Source: Erwinia rhapontici (GTDB lineage Bacteria > Pseudomonadota > Gammaproteobacteria > Enterobacterales > Enterobacteriaceae). From it: a stretch of 64,000 nucleotides of DNA. Below, in pieces: positions 1-11,935 of this stretch. Numbering within the stretch: position 1 is the stretch's first letter; each line of letters starts with the position of its first letter. The stretch covers positions 558,001 to 622,000 of the forward strand of contig NZ_VRKO01000016.1 in NCBI RefSeq assembly GCF_012271765.1, written 5' to 3'. The notes under the pieces were generated by a model. The model saw only the letters and a list, made by a program, of their open reading frames with translations. It searched no databases and had not been told where the DNA came from. A program made the position numbers and the translations under genes.

Positions 1-162
1 CGTAGGGGTCAGGCATGCCTGACCCGCCCCTACAACACAGAATGGCGTCACAGCTTTGTACCGAATTCCGTAGGGGTCAGGCACGCCTGACCCGCCCCTA
101 CAACACAGAATGGCGTCACAGCTTTGTACCGAATTCCGTAGGGGTCAGGCATGCCTGACCCG
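1..162. repeat. 68-bp tandem repeats carrying a 20-bp palindrome
   Basis: Two full 68-bp units (1-68 and 69-136) and a third partial unit (137-162) are nearly identical. Each carries the palindrome GGGTCAGGCATGCCTGACCC (6-25, 74-93 with one base change, 142-161). In the full units it is flanked by GTAGGGG and CCCCTAC, which extends the hairpin. The third unit breaks off 18 bp before the start codon of the next gene, so the array lies in its leader. Related palindromes occur at 49512 and 60864. The array may extend left of the window. Confidence 0.9.
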
Positions 163-179
163 TCATAAAGGAGCAACAG

Positions 180-977
180 ATGAAACGTAATTTCAGTAAT
201 AAAACCGTGGTGATCACGGGAGCATGTCGCGGTATTGGGGCGGGTATTGCCGAACGTTTTGCCAGAGACGGTGCAAACCTGGTGATGGTCTCCAACGCCG
301 AGCGCGTGTTTGAAACCGCTGATCGGATAAAAGCCGCCTGGGGCAGTGAGATTCTGGCATTGCAGGTGGATGTCACCGATGAAGAGCAGGTGCAGGGGTT
401 GTATCGCCAGGCTGCGGAACGTTTCGGGACGATTGACGTGTCGATCCAGAACGCCGGAGTGATCACCATCGACACGTTCGACAAAATGCCCAAAGCTGAC
501 TTCGATAAAATCCTTGCGGTGAATACCACGGGCGTCTGGCTTTGCTGCCGCGAAGCCGCGAAGTATATGGTGAAACAGCAGTCCGGTAGCCTGATCAATA
601 CATCGTCAGGGCAGGGGCGTCAGGGCTTTATCTATACGCCGCATTATGCCGCCAGCAAGATGGGAGTGATCGGGATTACGCAGAGCCTGTCACAGGAGCT
701 GGCACCGTGGAATATCACCGTCAACGCGTTTTGTCCCGGCATTATCGAAAGCGAAATGTGGGATTACAATGACCGCGTATGGGGTGAAATCCTTAGTACC
801 GACAGTAAAAAATATGGCAAAGGCGAGCTGATGGCGGAATGGGTGCAGGGTATTCCGTTAAAACGCGCGGGGCAGCCGGACGATGTTGCCGGGCTGGTGG
901 CTTTCCTCGCCTCTGATGATGCACGCTATATTACCGGGCAGACGATCAACGTCGACGGTGGTCTGATTATGTCCTGA
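180..977 (+). CDS. SDR-family oxidoreductase, polyol dehydrogenase-like
   Basis: This 265-residue protein is a classical short-chain dehydrogenase. It has the cofactor loop TGACRGIG (residues 13-20), an NAG motif in the form QNAG (90-93), catalytic Ser at 142/143 and YAASK (Tyr156, Lys160), and a C-terminal NVDGG. The family uses NAD(P)H to interconvert alcohols and ketones in the cytoplasm. The overall look resembles sorbitol/polyol dehydrogenases, but the substrate cannot be read from the sequence. AAGGAG lies just before the ATG and supports the start. The upstream region is occupied by 68-bp tandem repeats, so the promoter probably lies left of the window. No operon partner is visible. 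Confidence 0.85.
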   Translation: MKRNFSNKTVVITGACRGIGAGIAERFARDGANLVMVSNAERVFETADRIKAAWGSEILALQVDVTDEEQVQGLYRQAAERFGTIDVSIQNAGVITIDTFDKMPKADFDKILAVNTTGVWLCCREAAKYMVKQQSGSLINTSSGQGRQGFIYTPHYAASKMGVIGITQSLSQELAPWNITVNAFCPGIIESEMWDYNDRVWGEILSTDSKKYGKGELMAEWVQGIPLKRAGQPDDVAGLVAFLASDDARYITGQTINVDGGLIMS

Positions 978-984
978 TGCGTTG

Positions 985-1016
985 CGGTGGCCGATTTTGT
1001 TCCATTCGTGCCACCG
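985..1016 (+). terminator. possible terminator after the SDR gene
   Basis: CGGTGGC at 985-991 pairs perfectly with GCCACCG at 1010-1016 around an 18-base loop. There is no uridine run after it, so termination is uncertain. Confidence 0.3.
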
Positions 1017-1158
1017 TCATTCTGCTCCGCCGAAAAGTCTTTATACTCTCTCCGGTCATGCACTACCCGGCGAAAAGTCGTCTTCGCCTGCCTGACACAT
1101 GCTGACATTTATCTACGGGATCACAGGATGATCCCGGTCACCTGACGAGTAGAGCAAC

Positions 1159-2061
1159 ATGAAATACTTCATTTTATTGATGTGGATAATTACCGTACTG
1201 TATGTGCACTGGAGAGGGAAGGTTCGTTACGGCTTCTGGCGTCAGCTGGCTGACCATTCTACCTTTGTCGCTCCCCTTAACTGTTTTATGTATCTGTTTT
1301 CCCGCATTCCCACCACGCCCTTTCTTTCACCTCATCACTTCCCCGAGCTTGCTGAGCTGCGTGACAACTGGCAGTCGATTCGTGACGAAGGCGAGGCGCT
1401 GCTGGCGTCAGAGCAGATTAAAGCCTCGGACCGCTATAACGATGCCGGGTTTAACTCGTTTTTTAGAACCGGTTGGAAACGCTTTTATCTGAAATGGTAT
1501 GACGAGGCACATCCCTCTGCGATGTCTCTCTGCCCGCGTACCACCGCGCTGTTGCGCGGTATTCCATCGATCAAAGCCGCCATGTTTGCCTCACTCCCGG
1601 ACGGCAGCCGCCTGCCGCGCCACCGCGATCCGTATGCCGGATCGCTGCGCTACCACCTTGGCTTGATCACCCCGAATGATGACCGCTGCTTTATTGAAGT
1701 GGATGGTGAACGTTACAGCTGGCGTGACGGCGAGGGTGTGGTGTTTGATGAAACCTATATTCACTATGCTGAGAATCACAGCGGGCAGCCTCGATTGATC
1801 CTGTTTTGCGATATTGAGCGGCCGATGATCTGGCGCTGGACGCAGGCAGTGAATCACTGGCTTGGCCGTCATCTGGTGGGGGCGGCTGCGGCCCCCAATA
1901 ATAACGGTGACCGTACCGGGGGCATTAACCGGGTGTTCAAATATCTCTATGCGGTGCGCAAGGTCGGGAAACGCCTGAAGGCGTGGAATAAGCCGATATA
2001 TTATGTGATCAAATGGCTGCTGTTCGGTGGTATCGCTGTCTTGATCTGGCGAGCACTGTAA
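1159..2061 (+). CDS. lpxO: Lipid A 2-hydroxylase LpxO (Fe(II)/2-oxoglutarate dioxygenase)
   Basis: This 300-residue protein matches the aspartyl/asparaginyl beta-hydroxylase family, LpxO subgroup. A hydrophobic N-terminal segment (residues 2-18) anchors it in the inner membrane, and a second one ends the protein (about 284-299). Iron ligands are visible as HRD (His155, Asp157) and His202 in YIHYAEN, followed by the 2-oxoglutarate-binding PRLILFCD. In Salmonella and relatives LpxO hydroxylates C2 of the 3'-secondary acyl chain of lipid A, an O2-dependent envelope modification. The gene stands alone between two unrelated genes and is followed by a strong terminator. No PhoP box was recognised. 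Confidence 0.9.
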   Translation: MKYFILLMWIITVLYVHWRGKVRYGFWRQLADHSTFVAPLNCFMYLFSRIPTTPFLSPHHFPELAELRDNWQSIRDEGEALLASEQIKASDRYNDAGFNSFFRTGWKRFYLKWYDEAHPSAMSLCPRTTALLRGIPSIKAAMFASLPDGSRLPRHRDPYAGSLRYHLGLITPNDDRCFIEVDGERYSWRDGEGVVFDETYIHYAENHSGQPRLILFCDIERPMIWRWTQAVNHWLGRHLVGAAAAPNNNGDRTGGINRVFKYLYAVRKVGKRLKAWNKPIYYVIKWLLFGGIAVLIWRAL

Positions 2062-2065
2062 GTTT

Positions 2066-2097
2066 TGGGCGGTCCTTCGCGCGGGCCGCCCGATTTT
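2066..2097 (+). terminator. terminator after lpxO
   Basis: GGGCGGTCC (2067-2075) pairs with GGGCCGCCC (2083-2091) with one G-T pair, followed by GATTTT. It lies 6 bp after the lpxO stop. Confidence 0.75.
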
Positions 2098-2188
2098 CGC
2101 GTTGGGAAGGGATTCTGTGCTAAGGTTAGTTGTATGATTTTGTGAACAAACTCACACTCGCGCAGATAAAAAATATTGCTTTGAGCTT

Positions 2189-3631
2189 ATGATTCTATTT
2201 AGTCGTTATTTGTCCCACGTTTCCAGCCTGATGTTTTCCCTTGCCGTGATCGGCCTGCCGATCACGGCGGCACGCGCTTTTGATGAGTCCACACGCGTAC
2301 CCGATGCTCCCTTTGATGATCCCGGTCGTTTCCGGCAGATGCAGCAACAGCTGCCGGGTATGGGTATCACCGATCATGATAACGGGCTGGCACAGAAAAT
2401 CGCTGAGGCGGCAAAAAGCATCGGTGAAGCCAGCATGAACAACGACAGTGATAAATCGCTGCGTGAGGAAGCCGGTCAGTGGGCGTTTAATCAGTTCCGT
2501 ACTGCCGCCAGCGAGCGTGCCGCCAGTGAAGGTGAACTGCTTCTGTCACCTTATGGCCGCGCCAGCGTGTCGCTGGCCGTAGATGATGCCGGGAGTTTTA
2601 ATGGCACCTCCGCTCAGTTGATGACGCCGTGGCAGGACAATTATCAGTATCTGACTTTCAGCCAGTTAGGGGTGGAGCAAACGGAATATGGCACTGTAGG
2701 CAACGCCGGGCTGGGCCAGCGTTGGATCGCCGGGAGCTGGCGTGTGGGGTATAACGCGTTCGTTGACGATGTGCTCACTACCCACCAGCAGCGCGGTTCT
2801 CTGGGGGCAGAAGCCTGGGGAGAGTATCTGCGTTTTTCCGCCAATTATTATCATCCGCTATCGGGCTGGCGTAATCACAACAGCACAACACAGATGCGGA
2901 TGGCGCGCGGTTATGACATCACTACACAGGGGTATCTGCCCTTTTACCGCCAGTTAGGGGTTAGCCTGAGTTACGAGCAGTATCTCGGCAATCATATCGA
3001 TCTGTTTAACAGTGGCAATGCAACGGCAAACCCGACGGCGGTTTCCCTGGGCGTTAATTACACGCCAGTGCCGCTGTTTACCCTCTCTGCCAGCCATAAA
3101 GAGGGCGATGGTGGAGAGTCACAGGACCAGTTTGCGTTGAAGATGAATTACCGCATTGGTGTGGCGCTGAGCCAGCAGCTTTCGGCCAGCAATGTCGCGG
3201 CGGCGAAGTCGTTAAGCGGGAGCCGTTACGATCAGGTTAACCGCAATAATTCCCCGGTGATGGAGTTCCGCCAGCGTAAAACGCTGTCAGTCTTCCTCGC
3301 CACGCCACCGTGGCAGGTGCAGCCGGGTGAAACACTGGCGCTGAAATTACAGGTTCGTAACAGCAATGCGATTAAAGCGGTGAGCTGGCAGGGGGATACG
3401 CAGGCATTGAGCCTGACACCTCCGGCAGATAATGCGAGCCCTAACGGCTGGAGTATTATCGCTCCGGCGTGGGACAGCAGCGAAGGGGCCAGCAATGAAT
3501 ATCATCTGTCGGTCACGCTGGAAGACAGTAAGCAGCAGCGCGTGACTTCTAACTGGATCACGCTAAAACTGGCGCAACCCGTCACGTTACAGCCTGCGGA
3601 TACCGGGAGTTTCGACCTGATGTCCCCTTGA
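2189..3631 (+). CDS. ychO: Inverse autotransporter beta-domain protein, YchO-like
   Basis: This 480-residue protein has a signal peptide (about residues 1-30, ending ARA) and an intimin/invasin-type beta-domain. It shows the family signature SPYGRASVSLAVDDAG, repeated amphipathic strands such as GQRWIAGSWRVGYNAFVDD, and the end of the barrel at FALKMNYRIG. A roughly 110-residue C-terminal region (QRKTLSVFLATPPW onward) resembles the E. coli YchO tail rather than a stack of Ig repeats. Inverse autotransporters export a passenger from an outer-membrane barrel; YchO has been linked to adhesion and biofilm. The Shine-Dalgarno before the ATG is weak. In E. coli ychO lies near narL, so its position here is different. 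Confidence 0.85.
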   Translation: MILFSRYLSHVSSLMFSLAVIGLPITAARAFDESTRVPDAPFDDPGRFRQMQQQLPGMGITDHDNGLAQKIAEAAKSIGEASMNNDSDKSLREEAGQWAFNQFRTAASERAASEGELLLSPYGRASVSLAVDDAGSFNGTSAQLMTPWQDNYQYLTFSQLGVEQTEYGTVGNAGLGQRWIAGSWRVGYNAFVDDVLTTHQQRGSLGAEAWGEYLRFSANYYHPLSGWRNHNSTTQMRMARGYDITTQGYLPFYRQLGVSLSYEQYLGNHIDLFNSGNATANPTAVSLGVNYTPVPLFTLSASHKEGDGGESQDQFALKMNYRIGVALSQQLSASNVAAAKSLSGSRYDQVNRNNSPVMEFRQRKTLSVFLATPPWQVQPGETLALKLQVRNSNAIKAVSWQGDTQALSLTPPADNASPNGWSIIAPAWDSSEGASNEYHLSVTLEDSKQQRVTSNWITLKLAQPVTLQPADTGSFDLMSP

Positions 3632-3694
3632 ATACAGGGGATTCTGCTATCGGCTGAAAACGTGATTTTTGTCAATACACTGTCTCGAAATATA

Positions 3695-3710
3695 TGTGAC
3701 TAAAGTCACA
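3695..3710. promoter_or_regulatory. CRP-cAMP binding site
   Basis: TGTGACTAAAGTCACA matches the CRP core TGTGA-N6-TCACA exactly. It is centred about 75 bp before the bestrophin-like gene. Control of that gene by CRP is inferred; no -10 element was assigned. Confidence 0.65.
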
Positions 3711-3777
3711 AAAAACCACTTCTCAGGCGCGGGAATTTTCTGCACAATCTGCGAAAAATCTCACTCGCCTGCACATC

Positions 3778-4683
3778 ATGATCATCCGTCCTAATAGTCA
3801 CTGGTTTATCCGCCTGTTCGCCTGGCACGGTTCGGTATTACCCGGAATCTGGTTCCGCTTAACGCTTAATCTGCTGATGTCCCTGATCGCTATTTTCTGT
3901 CTCGACTGGTATGAAACGCTGGGTATCAAGCTGACGCTGGCACCGTTCAGCCTGCTGGGGGTTTCCATTGCGGTATTTTTGGGTTTCCGTAACAGCGTCT
4001 GCTTTGGCCGCTTTATTGAAGCGCGTATGTTCTGGGGCAATCTGCTGATTGCCTGCCGCACGTTACAACGTCTGGCACTGGCGATTTCGCCCGCTGATGC
4101 GCCGCGTGTCACATCGTTGCTGCTGGCGTTCTCTTATAGCCTCAAGCATCAGTTGCGCCACAGTGATGCCCGTGAGGATCTGCGTCGTTACCTCGGGGAT
4201 GAAGCGGATGAAGTGCTGAAACGTCGTTCGCCGACCAATTTCATTGAGCTGCAACTGTCGCAGTGGCTGGCCGACCAGCGCCGCCGCGGTAACCTGTCCG
4301 ACATTCTCTATATGCATATGGACAGCAATATTAATCAGCTGTCACAGGTGCTGGGCGGATGTGAGCGTCTGGCGAGTATGCCCGTGCCGTTTGCCTATGG
4401 TTTGCTGCTGCACAGAACGGTATATCTGTTCTGTACGCTGTTGCCGTTTGCGCTGGTGCCGGACTTACACTACATGACGCCGCTGGTATCGGTGTTTATT
4501 GCTTATACCTTCCTGTCGCTGGACACGCTGGCGGAAGAGCTGGAGATGCCGTTTGGTTTTGCCAACAACCATCTGCCGCTGGATGCGATGTGCACCAATA
4601 TTGAGATTAATCTGCGGGAAATGAATCTGGAAGAAGAATTGCCGGATACGCCACGACCGGACTGCCGTTATCGGTTGACGTGA
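3778..4683 (+). CDS. yneE: Bestrophin-family chloride/anion channel, YneE-like
   Basis: This 301-residue protein resembles E. coli YneE and the bacterial bestrophins (PF01062). Family landmarks are HWFIRLFAWHGSVLP at residues 8-22, LGFRNSVCFGRF near 65, the HRTVYLFCTLLPFALVPDLHYMTPL segment near 210-235, and the PFG-N-LPLD tail. Bacterial homologues form pentameric channels in the inner membrane. Several hydrophobic segments are present (about 25-45, 50-66, 205-225, 228-245). The ATG has no good Shine-Dalgarno. A perfect CRP box sits upstream. The gene is monocistronic and convergent with the porin gene. Confidence 0.85.
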   Translation: MIIRPNSHWFIRLFAWHGSVLPGIWFRLTLNLLMSLIAIFCLDWYETLGIKLTLAPFSLLGVSIAVFLGFRNSVCFGRFIEARMFWGNLLIACRTLQRLALAISPADAPRVTSLLLAFSYSLKHQLRHSDAREDLRRYLGDEADEVLKRRSPTNFIELQLSQWLADQRRRGNLSDILYMHMDSNINQLSQVLGGCERLASMPVPFAYGLLLHRTVYLFCTLLPFALVPDLHYMTPLVSVFIAYTFLSLDTLAEELEMPFGFANNHLPLDAMCTNIEINLREMNLEEELPDTPRPDCRYRLT

Positions 4684-4719
4684 GGGATTTGCTGGCGGGT
4701 GGGTCGGCTTCAGGTATGG

Positions 4720-4818
4720 GGTCAGTTTGAGCACGCCGGATTGGCAAAAAACACCTCCTTGCGTGCCTCGGCTCGCGGCATCCCTGCCGCGTGACGTCCG
4801 GCTTACCTCAAACTGGCT
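4720..4818. repeat. imperfect long inverted repeat between yneE and the porin gene
   Basis: The left arm (GTCAGTTTGAG, then GCCGGA, 4720-4740) is the reverse complement, with mismatches, of the right arm (TCCGGCTTACCTCAAACTGGC, 4797-4817). The 56-bp interior is GC-rich and has no ORF worth calling. It looks like a dispersed intergenic repeat or a small non-autonomous element; its family was not recognised. Confidence 0.5.
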
Positions 4819-4883
4819 TCATCACCGCAAGAGCGTGCCCGCTGTCAGTGTTAAACCCTGCCTGTTTTGGTCCGATTTCCCCA

Positions 4884-5951
4884 TCAGAACTGATAGTTCA
4901 GACCCACACCCGCCACATCATCATCCGCCAGCGCTAACGGATTGTTATCCTTCAGCAGATTGAATTTGTACTCGGCATAGACCAGGAAGTTTTTGTTGAA
5001 GTAGTAGTTCGCACCCGCAGAGGCATATTTAACGATATCGGCATCACCCACGTTCTCAATGTCTTTACCACGTGAGCTGACATACGCCAGAGAAGGGCGG
5101 AAACCATTCAGGAACTGATACTGGGCGATAGCTTCAAAATTCACCGCCTTGTTGGCAAAGCCACCCGTAATTGGCGTGGCGTTGTGCGTGTTACCGTACA
5201 TCGCGGCCAGGTAAATCTGGTTAGCATCATATTTGATTGCCGTTGCCCAGTGCTCTGCGCGATCACCTTTACCGAAGGTGGCATTGTTTTGTGTTCCGGT
5301 ACGGCCCAGGTTGGCATAGCTGCCGACAATGCCGAAACCAGAATCGGCCGTCCAACTGACCGATGTGGCGTAACCATCGCCATTTGAACGACGCACGGCG
5401 TTGCCGTCGGTACGTTCATTTTTACCCTGGTACTGTACCGCAACGTTCAGACCGTCGACCAGACCGAAGAAATTCGTATTACGCCAGGTCGCGACACCGG
5501 TAGCACGGGTTGAGAGGAACACATCGGCATAACCGGAATCACCGCCGAATTTAGGCAGCATATCGGTCCAGGCCAGCGCATCGTACACCAGGCCATAGTT
5601 ACGACCGTAGTCGAATGAACCCCATTTACCGTACTTCAGGCCGGCGAAACCAAGGCGGGTTTTATCGCCGCTTAATGCATCCGACCCTTCAGATTTGTTC
5701 AGCTGGAAGTTGTACTGCCATTGCCCATAACCCGTTAACTCATCGCTGATCTTGGTTTCACCTTTGAAACCGAAGCGCGCATAAGACACGTCACCATCGT
5801 TATTGATGTCATCCGAGAACAGGTGCCCGACGTTGATCTTGCCGTTCAGGTCCAGTTTATTGCCATCTTTATTGTAGATTTCGGCAGCCTGGGCCGCAGT
5901 GGAAGCCAGTAATGCAGATACCGTTAAAGCCAGAAAAGAATGCTTCATCAT
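4884..5951 (-). CDS. General porin, OmpC/OmpF type
   Basis: This 355-residue protein has a typical signal peptide ([21 protein letters not shown]) and the mature start [17 protein letters not shown] found in enterobacterial trimeric porins. The constriction-loop motif KFGGD and the C-terminal strand ending YQF, with the obligatory terminal Phe for barrel assembly, are both present. It forms a 16-stranded outer-membrane channel for small hydrophilic solutes. Whether it is the orthologue of OmpC or OmpF cannot be decided from sequence alone, so no symbol is given. Translation may start at either of the two consecutive ATGs. OmpR-type sites lie upstream. Confidence 0.9.
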   Translation of the reverse strand: MMKHSFLALTVSALLASTAAQAAEIYNKDGNKLDLNGKINVGHLFSDDINNDGDVSYARFGFKGETKISDELTGYGQWQYNFQLNKSEGSDALSGDKTRLGFAGLKYGKWGSFDYGRNYGLVYDALAWTDMLPKFGGDSGYADVFLSTRATGVATWRNTNFFGLVDGLNVAVQYQGKNERTDGNAVRRSNGDGYATSVSWTADSGFGIVGSYANLGRTGTQNNATFGKGDRAEHWATAIKYDANQIYLAAMYGNTHNATPITGGFANKAVNFEAIAQYQFLNGFRPSLAYVSSRGKDIENVGDADIVKYASAGANYYFNKNFLVYAEYKFNLLKDNNPLALADDDVAGVGLNYQF

Positions 5952-6009
5952 TAAATAATCCCTGTTCTTAAAATTTATAATGTTTTGTCAAATCGTGCGG
6001 AATGGAAAA

Positions 6010-6029
6010 TGACACAGATAAGTGTGTCA
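6010..6029. promoter_or_regulatory. 20-bp palindrome in the porin leader
   Basis: TGACACA-N6-TGTGTCA is a perfect inverted repeat with 7-bp arms, between the OmpR-like site and the porin start codon. It could be an operator or a stem in the 5' untranslated mRNA. It does not match the CRP or Fur consensus. Confidence 0.4.
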
Positions 6030-6036
6030 TAAAAAC

Positions 6037-6061
6037 CAAATATTTGTAACAAAATGTAATA
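6037..6061 (-). promoter_or_regulatory. tandem OmpR-binding half-sites upstream of the porin
   Basis: On the minus strand the sequence reads ATTACATTTT followed directly by GTTACAAATA. These two head-to-tail 10-bp units match the OmpR half-site GTTACANNNN. They lie about 90-110 bp upstream of the porin start. Osmolarity/EnvZ-OmpR control is inferred from this. Confidence 0.55.
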
Positions 6062-6700
6062 TCAGCTTTTAGCCCAGATAAATGAAAACCAGTGCAATGC
6101 ATTTTCATTTTTACTTCTGTCTGTATTTTATACGGACACTCTCGCCCTGCGTATGATTTATTTAATTTATTTTATTTTAAATCAATAGTTTACAGTTATT
6201 TTAACTATAGGGTTTCTTTATGTCTGGATAATTTTATCTTATATTAAAAATGGCATTGGCTTATTTTTTGAACGTTTGTTTTTCATGTTTTTTCCATAGT
6301 TTAATTACAGGAATTCATTTTCATTAACATGAAATGTCCATATGTAAATAAAGACTATTATCCGCTGTGAAATAACTTTCAACCATAATAATAAAAGAGG
6401 GGATTATCAGCAGGGGAATGAAACTCCACTCAACCGCTTCTTTTACTGTTATGCACCCTCACTGCGCGCCATTTTGGTGCGGTTGACGTCTTTTGGGGCG
6501 TTAACTGACTCTTTTTAAAACCAAATCCCGGCATTGATCACACATTCGATATTTTATTTTACCACTGCATAATTCTGCTTTTTATTGTGCTGTAAAGGCA
6601 GGTTGTTCAGATTGTTATTCACTTTCTATGCATTAACAATGAATAGGCTAATGATGTAACTCATTGATATTTGGTGATTGAGAACGGTTTATGCATTTTT
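6062..6700. other. AT-rich intergenic region between the porin gene and ast
   Basis: This stretch has no plausible ORF and is strongly AT-rich. It separates the divergent porin and ast promoters. The only elements recognised inside are the NtrC-like site at 6466-6480 and the OmpR sites just left of it. A MicF-type antisense RNA was looked for because it neighbours ompC in E. coli, but no convincing match was seen. Confidence 0.5.
6466..6480. promoter_or_regulatory. NtrC-like enhancer site upstream of ast
   Basis: GCGCC-N5-GGTGC resembles the NtrC dyad GCACY-N5-RGTGC with one deviating base. It lies about 245 bp upstream of the sigma-54 promoter, a workable distance for an enhancer. Confidence 0.45.
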
Positions 6701-6709
6701 TTCTCTGGA

Positions 6710-6725
6710 TGGCACGCGGCGTGCA
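6710..6725 (+). promoter_or_regulatory. sigma-54 (RpoN) promoter of the ast operon
   Basis: TGGCACG-CGGC-GTGCA has the invariant GG (6711-6712) and GC (6723-6724) at the correct 10-base separation, and it matches TGGCACG-N4-TTGCA at all but one position. It lies about 95 bp before the astC ATG. The E. coli ast operon is sigma-54/NtrC dependent, so this is expected. Confidence 0.85.
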
Positions 6726-6820
6726 ATCTACAGTAGAGCTGCAATGAATCATCTCATTAACATTTTTTAAACTTTTAATTCACCCTGCCTGAGGCGGGGA
6801 ATGTGCAAAACGAGGCCGAT

Positions 6821-8037
6821 ATGCAACCGTCAGTGACCCGTGAAAACTTTGATCAATGGATTGTTCCCACCTATGCCCCGGCCAGCTTTGTTCCGGTAAA
6901 AGCAGAAGGTTCGACACTGTGGGATCAGGAAGGGAAGTCATATATCGACTTTGCCGGCGGTATTGCGGTCAATGCCCTCGGCCATGCGCATCCCGACTTG
7001 CAGCTTGCGTTACAGCAGCAGGCAGCACTGTTGTGGCATACCGGGAATGGTTACACCAATGAACCCATTCTGCGGCTGGCCAAACAGCTTATTGATGCCA
7101 CGTTTGCCGACAGGGCGTTCTTTTGTAACTCCGGTGCGGAAGCGAATGAAGCGGCACTGAAGCTGGCGCGTAAGGTGGCGATGGATCATGGCCACTCGCA
7201 GAAAAGCGGTATTGTGGCATTTAACAATGCGTTTCATGGGCGCACGCTGTTTACGGTTTCCGCGGGGGGCCAGCCGGCCTACTCGAAAGATTTTGCACCG
7301 CTGCCGCAGGGCATTCAGCACGCGGTGTACAACGATCTGGCATCGGCTGCTGCGTTGATTAACGACCAGACCTGTGCAGTGATTGTCGAGCCGATTCAGG
7401 GTGAGGGCGGTGTGGTTCCCGCCGAGCCGGCCTTCCTGCGTGGTCTGCGCGAACTGTGTGATAAACACGGTGCGCTGCTGATTTTCGATGAAGTCCAGAC
7501 CGGGGTGGGCCGAACCGGATCGCTGTATGCCTATATGCATTATGGCGTCACACCGGATGTGCTGAGCACCGCAAAAGCACTGGGCGGCGGTTTCCCGATT
7601 GGTGCGATGCTGACGACGGAAACTCTGGCTGAGCACCTGAATGTGGGCAGTCATGGCACCACCTACGGCGGCAACCCATTGGCAGGCGCAGTGGGTGGCA
7701 AGGTGATGGAACTGATCAATCGCCCGGAAGTGCTGGCAGGCGTGGCAGAACGCCATCGGTGGTTTGTTGATGGACTGAATGCCATCAACCAGCGCTTGCA
7801 GCTGTTCAGTGAAATCCGCGGACTGGGGCTGTTAATTGGCTGTGTGCTTAATCAGGACTACAGCGGCAAGGCGAAACTGATTAATCAGGCTGCCGCACGT
7901 GAAGGGCTGATGGTGTTAATCGCGGGTGCCAGCGTGGTGCGTTTTGCTCCGTCGCTGATCATCACCCGGCAGGAAGTTGAGGAGGGGCTGGCGCGCTTTG
8001 AACGTGCCTGCCTCGCCGTCACTGAAGGAGCCCGCGC

Positions 8038-8041
<4 letters not shown>
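6821..8041 (+). CDS. astC: Succinylornithine transaminase AstC
   Basis: This 406-residue class III PLP aminotransferase is closely similar to E. coli AstC throughout: TRENFD start, [37 protein letters not shown] and the PLP-lysine region [14 protein letters not shown]. It converts N2-succinylornithine and 2-oxoglutarate to succinylglutamate semialdehyde and glutamate in the arginine succinyltransferase pathway. I chose the ATG at 6821 because the protein then begins [10 protein letters not shown], matching E. coli, with GAGG upstream. A GTG at 6803 would add six residues. It is first in astCADBE, and its stop overlaps the astA start (ATGA). Confidence 0.95.
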
Positions 8042-11863
<3,822 letters not shown>

Positions 11864-11877
11864 AGCGATGATCGCAG

Positions 11878-11898
11878 GGCCGGAGATCTTCTCCGGCC
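11878..11898 (+). repeat. intercistronic hairpin between astB and astE
   Basis: The near-perfect palindrome GGCCGGAGA-TCT-TCTCCGGCC lies in the only non-overlapping junction of the ast operon. It has no uridine tract, so it more likely modulates mRNA stability or partial read-through than terminates. Confidence 0.55.
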
Positions 11899-11935
11899 TG
11901 TCAGGGCTGAACGGCGATTATTCTAAGGAGTATCG

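Noticed and set aside
1..162. CRISPR-like array at the left end
   Set aside because: The whole 68-bp unit repeats, including the 'spacers', so there is no repeat-unique spacer pattern.
6595..6660. ArgR boxes upstream of astC
   Set aside because: TATGCATTAACAATGAATA only weakly resembles an ARG box and lacks the inverted symmetry, so it was not called.
5952..6700. MicF-like RNA next to the porin
   Set aside because: No segment matching the MicF seed or its terminator could be identified in the AT-rich interval.
7010..7756. 248-codon minus-strand frame opposite astC
   Set aside because: It lies wholly antisense to a strongly conserved enzyme in GC-rich DNA, where long shadow frames are common, and it has no recognisable domain.
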